Origin: an uncultured Oscillospiraceae bacterium
GTDB lineage: Bacteria; Bacillota; Clostridia; Oscillospirales; Oscillospiraceae
DNA length: 64,000 bases
NCBI GenBank assembly: GCA_934567355.1
Contig: CAKTJC010000009.1
Span: forward strand, 1-64,000
Direction of reading: 5' to 3'
Of the stretch, positions 42,491-50,970 are shown piece after piece (positions within the stretch are counted from its first letter, which is position 1; each line of letters begins with the position of its first letter). The notes beneath the pieces were generated by a model. That model was not told the origin of the DNA, did no database searches, and was given only the letters and a program-made list of their open reading frames with translations. The position numbers and the translations under genes were made by a program.

Positions 42491-43393
42491 TTATTCCTCG
42501 GATACTTCACTTTTGCTCCGAGATTTGTACACATTATACTGATTCTTGCACCTGGGACTGCAAAATTCCGCGTTGGAGCGGTTACTTAGAAATACCCGCT
42601 GACACTGTTTACATAACTTTAGCGGCTTGGCATCGTCTACCAGCATAAAGCTGAACATCATTTGAATCCCTAATAGCAAGGAATGGAAGTCCCAGAAAAG
42701 CGTGGGCTTGTCCAGAAGCTCAATATGGTAAGTGGGCGCAATACCTCCGAAAGCTTTCATAGACTGCCGGAGAAGCTGCTTGCTGTCATCGCCCAGAGGG
42801 TCATTGTAGTAGAAGAACGAAGTGGACAGGTTGAAAGCCCAATCCTTGAGCTGTTGGGCAATCCATTCGTATGGCTCCGCGTACTGGCGTTGGAAGCTCA
42901 TATTCTTTGCCATTGGCTCGTCGCTGAACGTCATGGTCAGTGCCATCATTATGCGGTCCCCGGAAACGCTCCAACAGGATTCTACGCCTCGCTTGACTAC
43001 ATCCAGCTTTTCAAAGGGGAAGAACAGGGACAGGTAGTCCTCTGTGGACATCGTTTCTGCTTTGATAAAATGGTTCTTTGGGAGGTAGACGGCCTCATAC
43101 TCCATGAAGGACGGCGTGGTAGGCAGGGCGGTCAGAAAGCCCAAAAGGCCGTAGTGGGTGACGAATTCCAGGATAGCCTTTTCCACCTCTGCAGGGGGCT
43201 TCTGCCCCATCATCAGCATTCCCACATTCAGAGCGTCCAGGACAATGCCGGGAGCTTCTTTCAGCGGGTTATATACGCTGGGCTTTGCGTTCTTACCTGA
43301 TATTATATAGCGCTTGCCGTCCGGTGCTGTTTTCAGCTCATAGCGATCATACCGCACCCAGCAGGAGCGGGAGTTTTCAAAAATGTTCTTCAT
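42491..43393 (-). CDS. Unknown protein with C-terminal zinc ribbon (DUF6076-like)
   Basis: 300 residues from ATG 43393 (AGAGGAA upstream). Residues 1-265 have no recognised domain. The C-terminus LCKQCQRVF...FCSPRCKNQY has a CxxC...CxxxC zinc-ribbon of the type found in mobile-element proteins, including the one that ends TnpX in this window. It lies just after the sigma-like gene, 53 bases apart, probably in one operon. Confidence 0.65.
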   Translation of the reverse strand: MKNIFENSRSCWVRYDRYELKTAPDGKRYIISGKNAKPSVYNPLKEAPGIVLDALNVGMLMMGQKPPAEVEKAILEFVTHYGLLGFLTALPTTPSFMEYEAVYLPKNHFIKAETMSTEDYLSLFFPFEKLDVVKRGVESCWSVSGDRIMMALTMTFSDEPMAKNMSFQRQYAEPYEWIAQQLKDWAFNLSTSFFYYNDPLGDDSKQLLRQSMKAFGGIAPTYHIELLDKPTLFWDFHSLLLGIQMMFSFMLVDDAKPLKLCKQCQRVFLSNRSNAEFCSPRCKNQYNVYKSRSKSEVSEE

Positions 43394-43446
43394 AGCGATT
43401 CCTCTTACCCGGTAATCTGTTTTCTCTGAATCCAATTACCATAGTA

Positions 43447-44307
43447 TCAGCTGCTCTTGGCCTCGTCAAGGGCAGCTTTTTTCTGTCTGGGCTTTGTCTT
43501 GTTTTCTCTTGGGATTGCCGCATTCTTCCCCTGCTCCCTGACAGCCTTTTCGTATTCTTCCAGAAATGTCCGTTCCCGTTTTGTCAGGCGTTGGCTGCCA
43601 ATCAGATGGTCATACATCCGCTTTTGGAGCTTGGCGCAGATGTTTTTCCGCTGCTTGCGGATGTTCCGGTCCGATTGGTGCCGCATTTCCGCAAGGCGGG
43701 TAGTGCTGTACAGACGCACGAACAGAAAGTACAGGATTTCCTGCTGGTCCTCGTTCAAATCCCGCAGCAGATCGGAGATAAAGGCATTCCCCGCCAAATT
43801 GTGCAGCTCATGGGGACAGTCAAAGAGAATGTCCAGGAAGTTTCCATGGCAGAGCTGCCGGAACGCGGGATCGTTCATCCAGATCGGCGCAATGGAGGGA
43901 TTGGGAATGGTCTGGTACTCTAGGGGTACATCTCCCCGGAGGTTTTCGTGGTCCCGCTCCCGGCGTTCCCGGTTCTGATCCAGCTTATCCCACTGGTTGA
44001 TGACCGCTTGGAAATCCGCCTCGGTTCTTGCCGCCTCTTCCAGCCGCCGAAGTGCCTCAGCCTTGATTTCCCGTTTCAGCCGTTTGTCACTGGTGGGTGC
44101 GGCTTCCTCAGCCTCGTCCTCCAACTCCGCGTTATAGTCCCTGGGATGCTCGTCCTGCACCAAGGACTGCTCAAACTCTGCCCGCCGCTCCTGGGAGATT
44201 GCGTTTCCCAGTTTCTCGCTTTCTAAAATATCTTCTGCTGGGTCAATTTCTTCCTGACTGTCAAAGAAATCCTCGGACGGCCATTCCTCATACCACATCT
44301 TTGCCAT
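43447..44307 (-). CDS. Sigma-70 region-4-like regulatory protein of the element
   Basis: 286 residues. An acidic N-terminus (1-80) and a charged coiled-coil segment (80-125) precede a helix-turn-helix region LNEDQQEILYFLFVRLYSTT followed by RLAEMRHQSDRNIRKQRKNI, which resembles sigma-70 region 4. The C-terminus is Lys-rich. Probably a transcription factor for element genes; the sigma assignment is by shape of the helix-turn-helix only. Confidence 0.55.
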   Translation of the reverse strand: MAKMWYEEWPSEDFFDSQEEIDPAEDILESEKLGNAISQERRAEFEQSLVQDEHPRDYNAELEDEAEEAAPTSDKRLKREIKAEALRRLEEAARTEADFQAVINQWDKLDQNRERRERDHENLRGDVPLEYQTIPNPSIAPIWMNDPAFRQLCHGNFLDILFDCPHELHNLAGNAFISDLLRDLNEDQQEILYFLFVRLYSTTRLAEMRHQSDRNIRKQRKNICAKLQKRMYDHLIGSQRLTKRERTFLEEYEKAVREQGKNAAIPRENKTKPRQKKAALDEAKSS

Positions 44308-44670
44308 GGCGTTACCTCACAGGGCATATACTGTTCTTTCATTATAATAAGAACATATGTTCGTGTCAATAATTTTCTGTGATACGACTTTGGAACGCAG
44401 CTGCTACTATTCTTTTTCCTATTCATAAAAAGTTAATATCACTTTTCCCGCAAATGGTTCCGATTTACATACCGTAATTCTCCTATCTGTGAAAGCGGTA
44501 ATCCGGATACAGGTTATCCGGGTTACTGCCACGCTGGCATTCAGAGAAAAAGGAGGAATCATTTATGCGAATGCGATATGGGTAGCCGGAAAAGTTTTTC
44601 ACAGCCACAAAAAGAGAACCACAAAAAATAATTTCACAGCTGCGTTTAAGACGCGGAGAAAGCGAGGTCT
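44308..44670. other. Divergent intergenic region upstream of tnpW
   Basis: No supported full-length gene. It holds an inverted repeat GGTAATCCGGAT / ATCCGGGTTAC (44497-44526, one mismatch) and a strong ribosome site AAAGGAGG (about 44551) before a 6-codon reading frame MRMRYG. A longer alternative frame (44489-44674) has no ribosome site. Confidence 0.5.
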
Positions 44671-44874
44671 ATGACAGAAAACAAAAGCGTATTTTTAACC
44701 CGACATATCGGACACACCACCTACCGGGTGCGTGTCCATCTCAGCGAAACCGCTGAGGAAACCATGGAAGATAAAATTCTGCGGTTGATCCGCAATGATG
44801 GGATGACAAATGGCCCGAACTGTGGTATACTGGGTGTACCACAAATGAGCCGTCAGTCTGAAAGGAGTGCCTGA
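44671..44874 (+). CDS. tnpW: Transposon-encoded protein TnpW
   Basis: 67 residues. FLTRHIGHTTYRVRVHLSET and AEETMEDKILRLIRND match TnpW-type small proteins that accompany TnpX. GAGG stands 3 bases before the ATG, so translation is probably modest. The tnpX promoter lies within its 3' half, and its stop is next to the tnpX start. Confidence 0.82.
   Translation: MTENKSVFLTRHIGHTTYRVRVHLSETAEETMEDKILRLIRNDGMTNGPNCGILGVPQMSRQSERSA
44803..44843 (+). promoter_or_regulatory. Promoter of tnpX with overlapping inverted repeat
   Basis: ATGACA (44803-44808), 17 bases, TATACT (44826-44831). TGTGGTA (44821-44827) and TACCACA (44837-44843) form an inverted repeat over the -10, suggesting repression, perhaps by TnpX itself or TnpW. 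Confidence 0.6.
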
Positions 44875-44875
44875 T

Positions 44876-46804
44876 ATGGCAGCCAGACAGACGGAAGAAC
44901 AAAAAATCACCGCTCTCTATGAGCGGCTTTCCCGTGACGATGATATTGCGGGAGACTCGAACTCCATTCTGAACCAAAAGCGTTACCTGGAATCCTACGC
45001 ACAGCAGCGGGGCTACACAAATATCGTTCACTACACGGACGATGGGTGGTCCGGTGGCAATTTTGAGCGGCCCGGCTGGAAAAAGCTGGTGGCCGACATT
45101 GAGGCGGGCAGGGTTGCCCACCTGCTGTGCAAGGATATGAGCAGAATCGGCAGAAACTATCTGCAAACGGGATTCTACACAGAGGTGATGTTCCGGCAGT
45201 ATGGGGTTCATTTTGTTGCTGTGGCGAATAACATCGACAGCGACATCCAGGAGACCAGCGAGTTTGCCCCGTTTATGAATATCATGAACGAGTGGTATCT
45301 GCGGGATCAGTCCAAGAAAATCAGAGCAGCCTACAGCATTAAGGGAAAATCCGGGAAGCCCATCACGAACTGCGCAATTTATGGGTATCAGAAGGACCCC
45401 AAAAACAAGGACCATTGGCTTGTGGACGAAGAAGCTGCGGCGGTTGTGCGCAGAATTTTCCGGCTTTCTATCGAGGGACACGGTGCTTACGAAATAGCCG
45501 GGATATTGAGAGCGGAAATGGTAGAGTGTCCCGGATATTACCATGCCAAGCGACGAGTTCTCCGAGATATGGACAACGGGAAAACCTCCGAAAATCCCTT
45601 TCAGCCATACGATTGGTACGGCTGCACTGTGTCTGACATTCTGTCCAAGCCGGAGTACATGGGGCACACGGTAAATTTCCGTACTTCCAGTAAATCCTAC
45701 CGGGACAAGCGGGTGAGAAACGATTCTGGGGATTGGGTGGTGTTTGAAAACACCCATGAGCCGATTATCGATCCGGAAACCTGGCAGTTGGCCCAACAGA
45801 CGAAGCGGACAGTACGCAGGACGGATACCACAGGGGTTGCAAATCCCCTGACCGGTCTGGTGTTTTGTGCGGACTGCGGCGCGAAAATGTATAACCACCG
45901 CGGACAGCATACCAACGCCAACGGAAAGACCTATTCCGGAGATACCTATAATTGCTCCACCTATGCTTTGAGCCATGAACATTTTATCAAAAGGTGTTTT
46001 TCCCATAGCATCAGCACAAAGGCGCTGAACGCCCTTTTGCTGGACACCATACGCCTGACCGCAACCTACGCAATCCAGAATCGGGACGCATTCATTCAAA
46101 AGGTACGCAGTGTTTCCCAGATTCAGCAGGAGGAAGCTGCAAAAGAGCTGAAACGCAAGATCTCCAAAGCACAAAGGAGAATTGCCGAGCTGGATGTGCT
46201 GATCAAAAAGCTCTATGAGACCTACGCCATGGGGAAGCTGGAAGAAAAGCGGTTTGAGCTTTTATCCGGGGAATACGAAAAAGAGCAGGCAGAGCTGAAT
46301 CGAATCCTGACATCCGACCAGTCTGATCTAAGCCAGTTCAAGGAGGATACGGATCGGGCAGACCGCTTCTTGACGTTGGCAAAGAAATATACGGATTTCT
46401 CAGAGCTGACACCAGCCATGCTCCATGAATTTGTGGAGAAAATTCTTGTCCATGCACCGGATCGGAGTAGTGGTGAACGCACCCAGGAGGTTGAGATTTA
46501 CCTGAAATTCATTGGGCAGTTTGAAGTCCCGGTTGCAGAGCCAACACCGGAGGAGCAGGCAGCGGAGGAAAAACGCCGACAGAAGCGTATCTATGCCCAC
46601 CAAAAATATTTGGAACGCAAGGAGCGAATTGCTTCGGGCGCGAGTGTCCAAACCCACACTGTCGTCTGTGAATGCTGCGGGAACGGCTTCCCCGCAACCC
46701 GCTCGGATGCCAAGTATTGCAGTCACGCCTGCCGTCAGAAGGCTTATACGAAAAAGCGAAAAGAACAGCAGTCCGAAATACAAAATGTCTCTGAAGGCGC
46801 CTAA
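44876..46804 (+). CDS. tnpX: Large serine recombinase TnpX
   Basis: 642 residues from ATG 44876; AAAGGAG lies 8 bases before it, and a GTG three codons earlier is less well placed. Resolvase domain YERLSRDD gives the catalytic Ser19; SRIGRNYLQTGFYTE follows. Recombinase domain and zinc ribbon CADCGAKMYN at about 330, a coiled-coil at about 420-500, and a second C-terminal zinc ribbon CECCGNGF...YCSHACRQ. It excises and integrates Tn4451-like elements at GA dinucleotides. Confidence 0.93.
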   Translation: MAARQTEEQKITALYERLSRDDDIAGDSNSILNQKRYLESYAQQRGYTNIVHYTDDGWSGGNFERPGWKKLVADIEAGRVAHLLCKDMSRIGRNYLQTGFYTEVMFRQYGVHFVAVANNIDSDIQETSEFAPFMNIMNEWYLRDQSKKIRAAYSIKGKSGKPITNCAIYGYQKDPKNKDHWLVDEEAAAVVRRIFRLSIEGHGAYEIAGILRAEMVECPGYYHAKRRVLRDMDNGKTSENPFQPYDWYGCTVSDILSKPEYMGHTVNFRTSSKSYRDKRVRNDSGDWVVFENTHEPIIDPETWQLAQQTKRTVRRTDTTGVANPLTGLVFCADCGAKMYNHRGQHTNANGKTYSGDTYNCSTYALSHEHFIKRCFSHSISTKALNALLLDTIRLTATYAIQNRDAFIQKVRSVSQIQQEEAAKELKRKISKAQRRIAELDVLIKKLYETYAMGKLEEKRFELLSGEYEKEQAELNRILTSDQSDLSQFKEDTDRADRFLTLAKKYTDFSELTPAMLHEFVEKILVHAPDRSSGERTQEVEIYLKFIGQFEVPVAEPTPEEQAAEEKRRQKRIYAHQKYLERKERIASGASVQTHTVVCECCGNGFPATRSDAKYCSHACRQKAYTKKRKEQQSEIQNVSEGA

Positions 46805-46812
46805 GTTTATTT

Positions 46813-46846
46813 GCGGCTTGCCCCTAACCGGGCAGGCCGCTTTTTT
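46813..46846 (+). terminator. Terminator of tnpX
   Basis: GCGGC and TGCCC pair with GGGCA and GCCGC; six T follow. Confidence 0.9.
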
Positions 46847-46898
46847 GTACCCAAAATCATTTTTAAGTCCGCACAGCGGCAGAAAGGAATTTTTATTT

Positions 46899-47819
46899 AT
46901 GAACAACAACACAATCATCCTCGGAATCGACCACGGCTACGGCAACATCAAGACCGCCCACACCTGCTTCCCTACCGGCGTAACCACTCACGAGAAAGAA
47001 CCACCATTCCACAATGATCTGCTGATCTACGACGGCCATTTCTACACCATTGGAGAGGGGCACAAGGAGTTCACCGCCGACAAAATGATGGACGGCGACT
47101 ACTATGTACTGACTCTGGCGGCCATTGCCAAGGAGTTGAGCCTTCGGCGGCTGACTGCTGCTAAGGTCTATCTGGCCGTGGGCCTGCCTTTGACGTGGGT
47201 CAGCGAGCAGAAAGACAGCTTCCGGGCCTACCTCCTGCATAACGAGAGCGTGGATTTCACCTATCAGGACACAGACTATCATGTGGAGTTTGTGGGTGCT
47301 GACATTTACCCGCAGGGCTTCGCCGCCGTTGCCGCCAATCTCCGGGCATTTCCCGGAACCAATATGCTCTGTGACATTGGCAATGGAACTATGAATATCA
47401 TGTATATCAACGAGTTCCGACCCGTTTTGAGCAACTGCTACACGGAGAAATTCGGCACCCACCAGTGTATGCTGGCTGTCCGAGAGACCATTCTGCGGCA
47501 GTTTGGCAAGACGCTGAATGACGCGACCATTGAGCGGGTACTGCGGGAAGGAACCGCGGACATTGCCCCCAGGTATCTGAACGCCATCCGACAGACGGCT
47601 TCCGAGTATGTGGACGGTATTTTCCGCCGGCTTCGGGAGCATGAATATGACCCGGAGCTGATGCGCCTGTATGTGCTGGGCGGCGGTGGCTGCCTGGTTC
47701 GAAACTTTGGCAAATACGAAAAGGGTCGGGTGTTCTTCAACGACGATATTTGCGCCACAGCCAAGGGATATGAGCAAATGACCACCCGCAGAATCCAGAG
47801 GGAGGGCGGGAGCGTATGA
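46899..47819 (+). CDS. ParM/StbA-like plasmid segregation actin
   Basis: 306 residues from ATG 46899 (AAAGGAA upstream). Actin-fold phosphate-binding motifs: ILGIDHGYGNIKTA near the N-terminus and MLCDIGNGTMNIMYI in the middle; the adenosine loop is VLGGGGCLVRNF. Polymerises to push sister DNA copies apart. It overlaps the ParR-like gene by 4 bases. Its presence in an apparently integrated element suggests a circular, low-copy stage. Confidence 0.85.
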   Translation: MNNNTIILGIDHGYGNIKTAHTCFPTGVTTHEKEPPFHNDLLIYDGHFYTIGEGHKEFTADKMMDGDYYVLTLAAIAKELSLRRLTAAKVYLAVGLPLTWVSEQKDSFRAYLLHNESVDFTYQDTDYHVEFVGADIYPQGFAAVAANLRAFPGTNMLCDIGNGTMNIMYINEFRPVLSNCYTEKFGTHQCMLAVRETILRQFGKTLNDATIERVLREGTADIAPRYLNAIRQTASEYVDGIFRRLREHEYDPELMRLYVLGGGGCLVRNFGKYEKGRVFFNDDICATAKGYEQMTTRRIQREGGSV

Positions 47820-48202
47820 AGCGGCTCTACACGACCACCCTGCGGCTGAATCTGGAAAACGAGGCAGACCGGGAGGCCCTGGAGCATTTGCGGCGGATGG
47901 ATCGGAAGAAGTACCGCTCTGTAAACAGCGCCGTGATTACTGCCATCAACGCCTACTTTTCCAGACAGGAGCAGCTGGAGGCTGACCCCTATCTGGAAAC
48001 CCGTGAGAAAGAGGACGCTTTTCTTCAGCGGATAATTGACACCATCCAGAGCGCCCAGCAGCCAACGCCAGCACCCGGATTGACTGCCCTGCTCCAACTG
48101 CTGCAAGGGACGCAGGTCGCCCCACCGGCTCCTGCCAAAGAACCAGAGGCCAACACCGGAACGGACTGGGACGCGGCGCTGGATTTTGTGGGGAGCTTTT
48201 GA
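47816..48202 (+). CDS. ParR-like centromere-binding protein
   Basis: 128 residues. N-terminal ribbon-helix-helix-like segment TTLRLNLENEADREALEHLR and YRSVNSAVITAINAYF; Pro/Ala-rich linker; C-terminal TDWDAALDFVGSF, the kind of short tail with which ParR contacts ParM filaments. Gene order parM-parR and the 4-base overlap support the role. Confidence 0.7.
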   Translation: MKRLYTTTLRLNLENEADREALEHLRRMDRKKYRSVNSAVITAINAYFSRQEQLEADPYLETREKEDAFLQRIIDTIQSAQQPTPAPGLTALLQLLQGTQVAPPAPAKEPEANTGTDWDAALDFVGSF

Positions 48203-48237
48203 GATGGGAGCTGTCGGATATGCGGGAATCTTTGCAA

Positions 48238-48266
48238 TTGACATTGTAACGGTATACCGCTATAAT
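48238..48266 (+). promoter_or_regulatory. Consensus promoter of the XRE module
   Basis: TTGACA (48238-48243), 17 bases, TATAAT (48261-48266). The spacer contains the palindrome GGTATACC (48251-48258), a possible autoregulatory operator. Confidence 0.88.
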
Positions 48267-48293
48267 CAATATGAAAGGAAAGGAGATGCTGCT

Positions 48294-48863
48294 ATGACGA
48301 TTTCGGAGTTACTGGCAAAGCAGAATATGACCAAGTACCGCCTGTCCAAGCTGAGTGATGTTCCCTATTCTACCTTGAATGATCTGTGCAACGGGAAAAC
48401 AAGTCTGGAAAAATGCAGTGCGGAAACCGTTTATCGGCTGGCAAAGGAATTGCACGTCTCCATGGAGGAGCTGCTGGCCCCCTGTTTTGAAAAACGCTGC
48501 TCCTTTGAGCTGTTCAAGAGCAACGTCTGCCATAAGCTGAAGAATCTGGGTGACATTGATTTCCTGATCGATGCGCTGGAAAGCAATGAAATTCGCGGCT
48601 ATTACAACAAGAAGTGGTATCCGGAGTGTTTCTATCTGCTGGCTATGGTGGACTACCTCAGCCGAATCAACGGCATTGCCCTCTGCACGGAGTTCGACGA
48701 CATTCGGAAAAGGAAACTTTCGGACGTTCTGTTTCCGTCCGGCATCCTGGCTTTGGCGGCCAGCCGCAACAGCGACGCGCCGAAACAGCAGGCAATCCGT
48801 GACGCGATCCCGGAATTCCTGCGGTTCAATATCGTAGAAAGTGAGGTTCGGAATGTCAACTGA
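48294..48863 (+). CDS. XRE-family helix-turn-helix protein (antitoxin-like)
   Basis: 189 residues from ATG 48294 with GGAGA upstream. Residues 1-65 are a Cro/C1 helix-turn-helix (MTKYRLSKLSDVPYSTLNDL, then NGKTSLEKCS). Residues 70-189 are helical, similar to the antitoxin partner that accompanies nucleotidyltransferase-type toxins. It overlaps the next gene by 11 bases. Likely represses the module through the GGTATACC site. Confidence 0.75.
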   Translation: MTISELLAKQNMTKYRLSKLSDVPYSTLNDLCNGKTSLEKCSAETVYRLAKELHVSMEELLAPCFEKRCSFELFKSNVCHKLKNLGDIDFLIDALESNEIRGYYNKKWYPECFYLLAMVDYLSRINGIALCTEFDDIRKRKLSDVLFPSGILALAASRNSDAPKQQAIRDAIPEFLRFNIVESEVRNVN

Positions 48864-49668
48864 GAATTACGAGGTGTTCACCAAAGAGAATCTGAATATG
48901 TACTTCAATGAGCTTTCCAAGGAATACAAGCGATTGGGCGGCAGAAAGATGCCAGTGGAAATCATTCTGATTGGTGGGGCTGCCATCGTTGAAAGCTATG
49001 GATTCCGCGAAATGACCACAGACATTGACGCTGTGCTTCCGTCCGTATCCATTATGAAGGACGCGATTAACCATATTGGAGACCGTTTCGGACTGCCAAA
49101 CGGATGGCTGAATGCGGACTTCACCCATACAGAGTCCTACTCCCGCAGAATCGGGGAGTTCTCCAAACCGTACCGGACATTCAGCCAGGTCTTAAACGTC
49201 CGAATTGTTGATGGAGAATACCTGATTGCCATGAAGCTGCGCTCCGGCAGAAAGTACAAGAATGATCTCTCTGATGTTGTGGGAATTCTGGCAGAACACG
49301 CACGGAATGGAAAGCCCATTGATTACGGTCAGATCGATGTTGCGGTGCAAAATCTCTATGGAGGCTGGAACGGCTTTTCTCAGGATGCAGTTTCTTTTTT
49401 GCGAGACATTTTGAAGGAACAGCAGTATCTAACGATATACGACAGCATCCGTCAAGGCGAAATACAGGCAAAAGAGATTCTGCTGGACTTTCAGCAGGCT
49501 TATCCCGGACTTATGAAAGAGGACAAAGTGGATGGCATTCTGGAAGCGAAAGCCGGGGCAGGAACAAAAGCGTCCGTGTTGGAGCAGCTGGCCGCTTTGA
49601 AGAAGCAGCGGGAAAACGCCCCACAGGAAACAGGCAATCGTTCCCACAAGGACCGGGATGAACGATGA
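48853..49668 (+). CDS. Nucleotidyltransferase-like protein (DUF6036/AbiEii-type)
   Basis: 271 residues. LIGGAAIVESYGFREMTTDIDAV (in two parts: GGAAIVESYG and TTDID) gives the GG...DxD core of the polymerase-beta nucleotidyltransferase superfamily. Later YLIAMKLRSGRKYKNDLSD supplies the conserved K and the third acidic residue region. Related proteins are toxins that modify tRNA or act in phage defence; activity here is inferred. Co-transcribed with the XRE gene and the next unknown gene. Confidence 0.75.
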   Translation: MSTENYEVFTKENLNMYFNELSKEYKRLGGRKMPVEIILIGGAAIVESYGFREMTTDIDAVLPSVSIMKDAINHIGDRFGLPNGWLNADFTHTESYSRRIGEFSKPYRTFSQVLNVRIVDGEYLIAMKLRSGRKYKNDLSDVVGILAEHARNGKPIDYGQIDVAVQNLYGGWNGFSQDAVSFLRDILKEQQYLTIYDSIRQGEIQAKEILLDFQQAYPGLMKEDKVDGILEAKAGAGTKASVLEQLAALKKQRENAPQETGNRSHKDRDER

Positions 49669-50201
49669 GTACAGAAACAAAGGTACTGCCGATGTATGAC
49701 CCGCAGAAGCGTGATCTTCCTAAGCGGCGTGACTATGTAGGCACTCTTTCCTGGCTTCGGGCTGTTCGTGACTGTATCGGCCAACCGGTGGTATTTGCAT
49801 TGGATGAAGCGCTTATGTGCCAGGGGAACTTTGGTGGGCGCAGCGATGAATACCTGGTTTGGGTGTATGGAGCGGACAATGCAGCCCAGTTTAACGGCGT
49901 TGTCGTTCTGGGAAATCAGATTGGTCCGGAAGATGTGCAGCACAAAAATGGTCTGTCGTTTACGAGCTTCAACCGGACGCTCTCGGACGCACTTGCCAAT
50001 GAGTCCATTCTGGATATGCAGGGTATTACGGAAGCTGTCAGCCGATATTACTATGCGCATGGAGACAGCTTTGAGGGAATCTTCGTCGTTCCGCGGTATC
50101 GGAAGCGGTTTGAGGAGCTGGCGGCTGAGGCTTTGGCATATTACACGGATGATACTCCGCTGAACCCGGAAATCTGTGACATCAATCCACCCGCTTTTTG
50201 A
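49665..50201 (+). CDS. Unknown protein, third gene of the XRE-nucleotidyltransferase module
   Basis: 178 residues, soluble, no recognised domain. Contains SWLRAVRDCIGQPVVFALDE and YADNAAQF-like middle part, and a C-terminal helical stretch. It overlaps the nucleotidyltransferase gene by 4 bases (ATGA), so the two proteins are probably made together. A terminator follows at 50215. Confidence 0.7.
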   Translation: MSTETKVLPMYDPQKRDLPKRRDYVGTLSWLRAVRDCIGQPVVFALDEALMCQGNFGGRSDEYLVWVYGADNAAQFNGVVVLGNQIGPEDVQHKNGLSFTSFNRTLSDALANESILDMQGITEAVSRYYYAHGDSFEGIFVVPRYRKRFEELAAEALAYYTDDTPLNPEICDINPPAF

Positions 50202-50279
50202 TAGTAAAATGCCTGCAAGGGTGTCGTGAGGCGCGATACCCTTGCACTTTTTAATATCAATTTTGAGGATTTTACTATC
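50200..50279. repeat. 80-bp segment bounded by 11-bp inverted repeats, with terminator
   Basis: GATAGTAAAAT (50200-50210) faces ATTTTACTATC (50269-50279). Inside, GCAAGGGT (50215-50222) pairs with ACCCTTGC (50238-50245) and T's follow, a good terminator for the XRE module. The motif GAGGATTTTACTA recurs at 50404-50416. Confidence 0.65.
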
Positions 50280-50348
50280 AACAATAATAGAAAAACAGAT
50301 ATTTTGCTATCAGTTTCCAAAGCAAAAGAAAATCTACTATTATATTTT

Positions 50349-50389
50349 CCGCCGTTTGATACCATTTTCCGGTATCAGGCGGCTTTTTT
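50349..50389 (+). terminator. Second terminator upstream of the DUF3847 gene
   Basis: CCGCC/GGCGG and GATACC/GGTATC stems with a run of T. The AT-rich stretch 50247-50348 contains no gene. Confidence 0.8.
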
Positions 50390-50416
50390 ACTACCATAAA
50401 GGAGGATTTTACTACT

Positions 50417-50623
50417 ATGACAGATACAGAAAAGGCACTCTTGCAGGCCCAGCACCGATTGGAGGAAGCCCAGGCGCGGAACCGAGTGAAAGAGCGAAAG
50501 GCACGAACCCGCAGGCTCATTCAGACCGGGGCAATTCTGGAAAAGGTGCTGCCAGAGGTGCGGACGATGGAGCCGCAGACATTGGAGGACTATCTATTAC
50601 GAAGAATACCACAGAAAAATTAA
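50417..50623 (+). CDS. DUF3847-like small mobilisation-associated protein
   Basis: 68 residues: a charged helix (EKALLQAQHRLEEAQARNRV) and RTRRLIQTGAILEKVLPEV, as in DUF3847 proteins that precede MobA/MobL relaxase genes. Strong AAAGGAGG site. Possibly an accessory DNA-binding factor of the relaxosome; this is by position. Confidence 0.72.
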   Translation: MTDTEKALLQAQHRLEEAQARNRVKERKARTRRLIQTGAILEKVLPEVRTMEPQTLEDYLLRRIPQKN

Positions 50624-50970
50624 AGCACTCAGAAGGTCTCCGGGCAACCGGGGACCTTCTGCCTTTTCCCGAAGGGCGCACTTACTCACCACCTGTCCGC
50701 AGGACAGGCGGTGGTACTGCTGCTTCGCATCAGCCGTGCGCTCTCCGAGGGGGATGCGGCTCCTGCGGGAGCCTATGGACAATGCCGCACTTCTGCGGAA
50801 GTGTCGTCATTGTCCACGCAGGGCGCAGCCGTTTCCCTTTGGAAACAACTGCGGCCCTGCCTGCGAAAACCTGCCACCGGCAGCTTTGCCGCAGAGATGG
50901 ACGGTGCACCCGCACCGTCCATTTTCTCTTTTGCGAAAGAGAAACAGAAACGGGAGCGAGGTGATACGAT
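50624..50970. other. Probable origin of transfer region (oriT)
   Basis: Contains several hairpins: AGAAGGTC/GACCTTCT-like (50635-50661), CCTGTCC GC AGGACAGG (50692-50708), a GGACAATG/CATTGTCC pair (50778-50815) and GACGGTGC/GCACCGTC (50908-50931). The nic-like sequence at 50673-50684 lies inside. No gene is supported. Confidence 0.7.
50673..50684 (-). other. RSF1010/R1162-type nic sequence
   Basis: The minus strand reads TAAGTGCGCCCT, identical to the nick region known for MOBQ plasmids RSF1010/R1162. The expected cleavage is between G and C of CGCC, that is between 50677 and 50676 on the minus strand. Confidence 0.75.

Noticed and set aside
44741..46174. 477-codon minus-strand frame opposite tnpX
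   Set aside because: Shadow of the serine recombinase; the plus-strand protein is clearly conserved.
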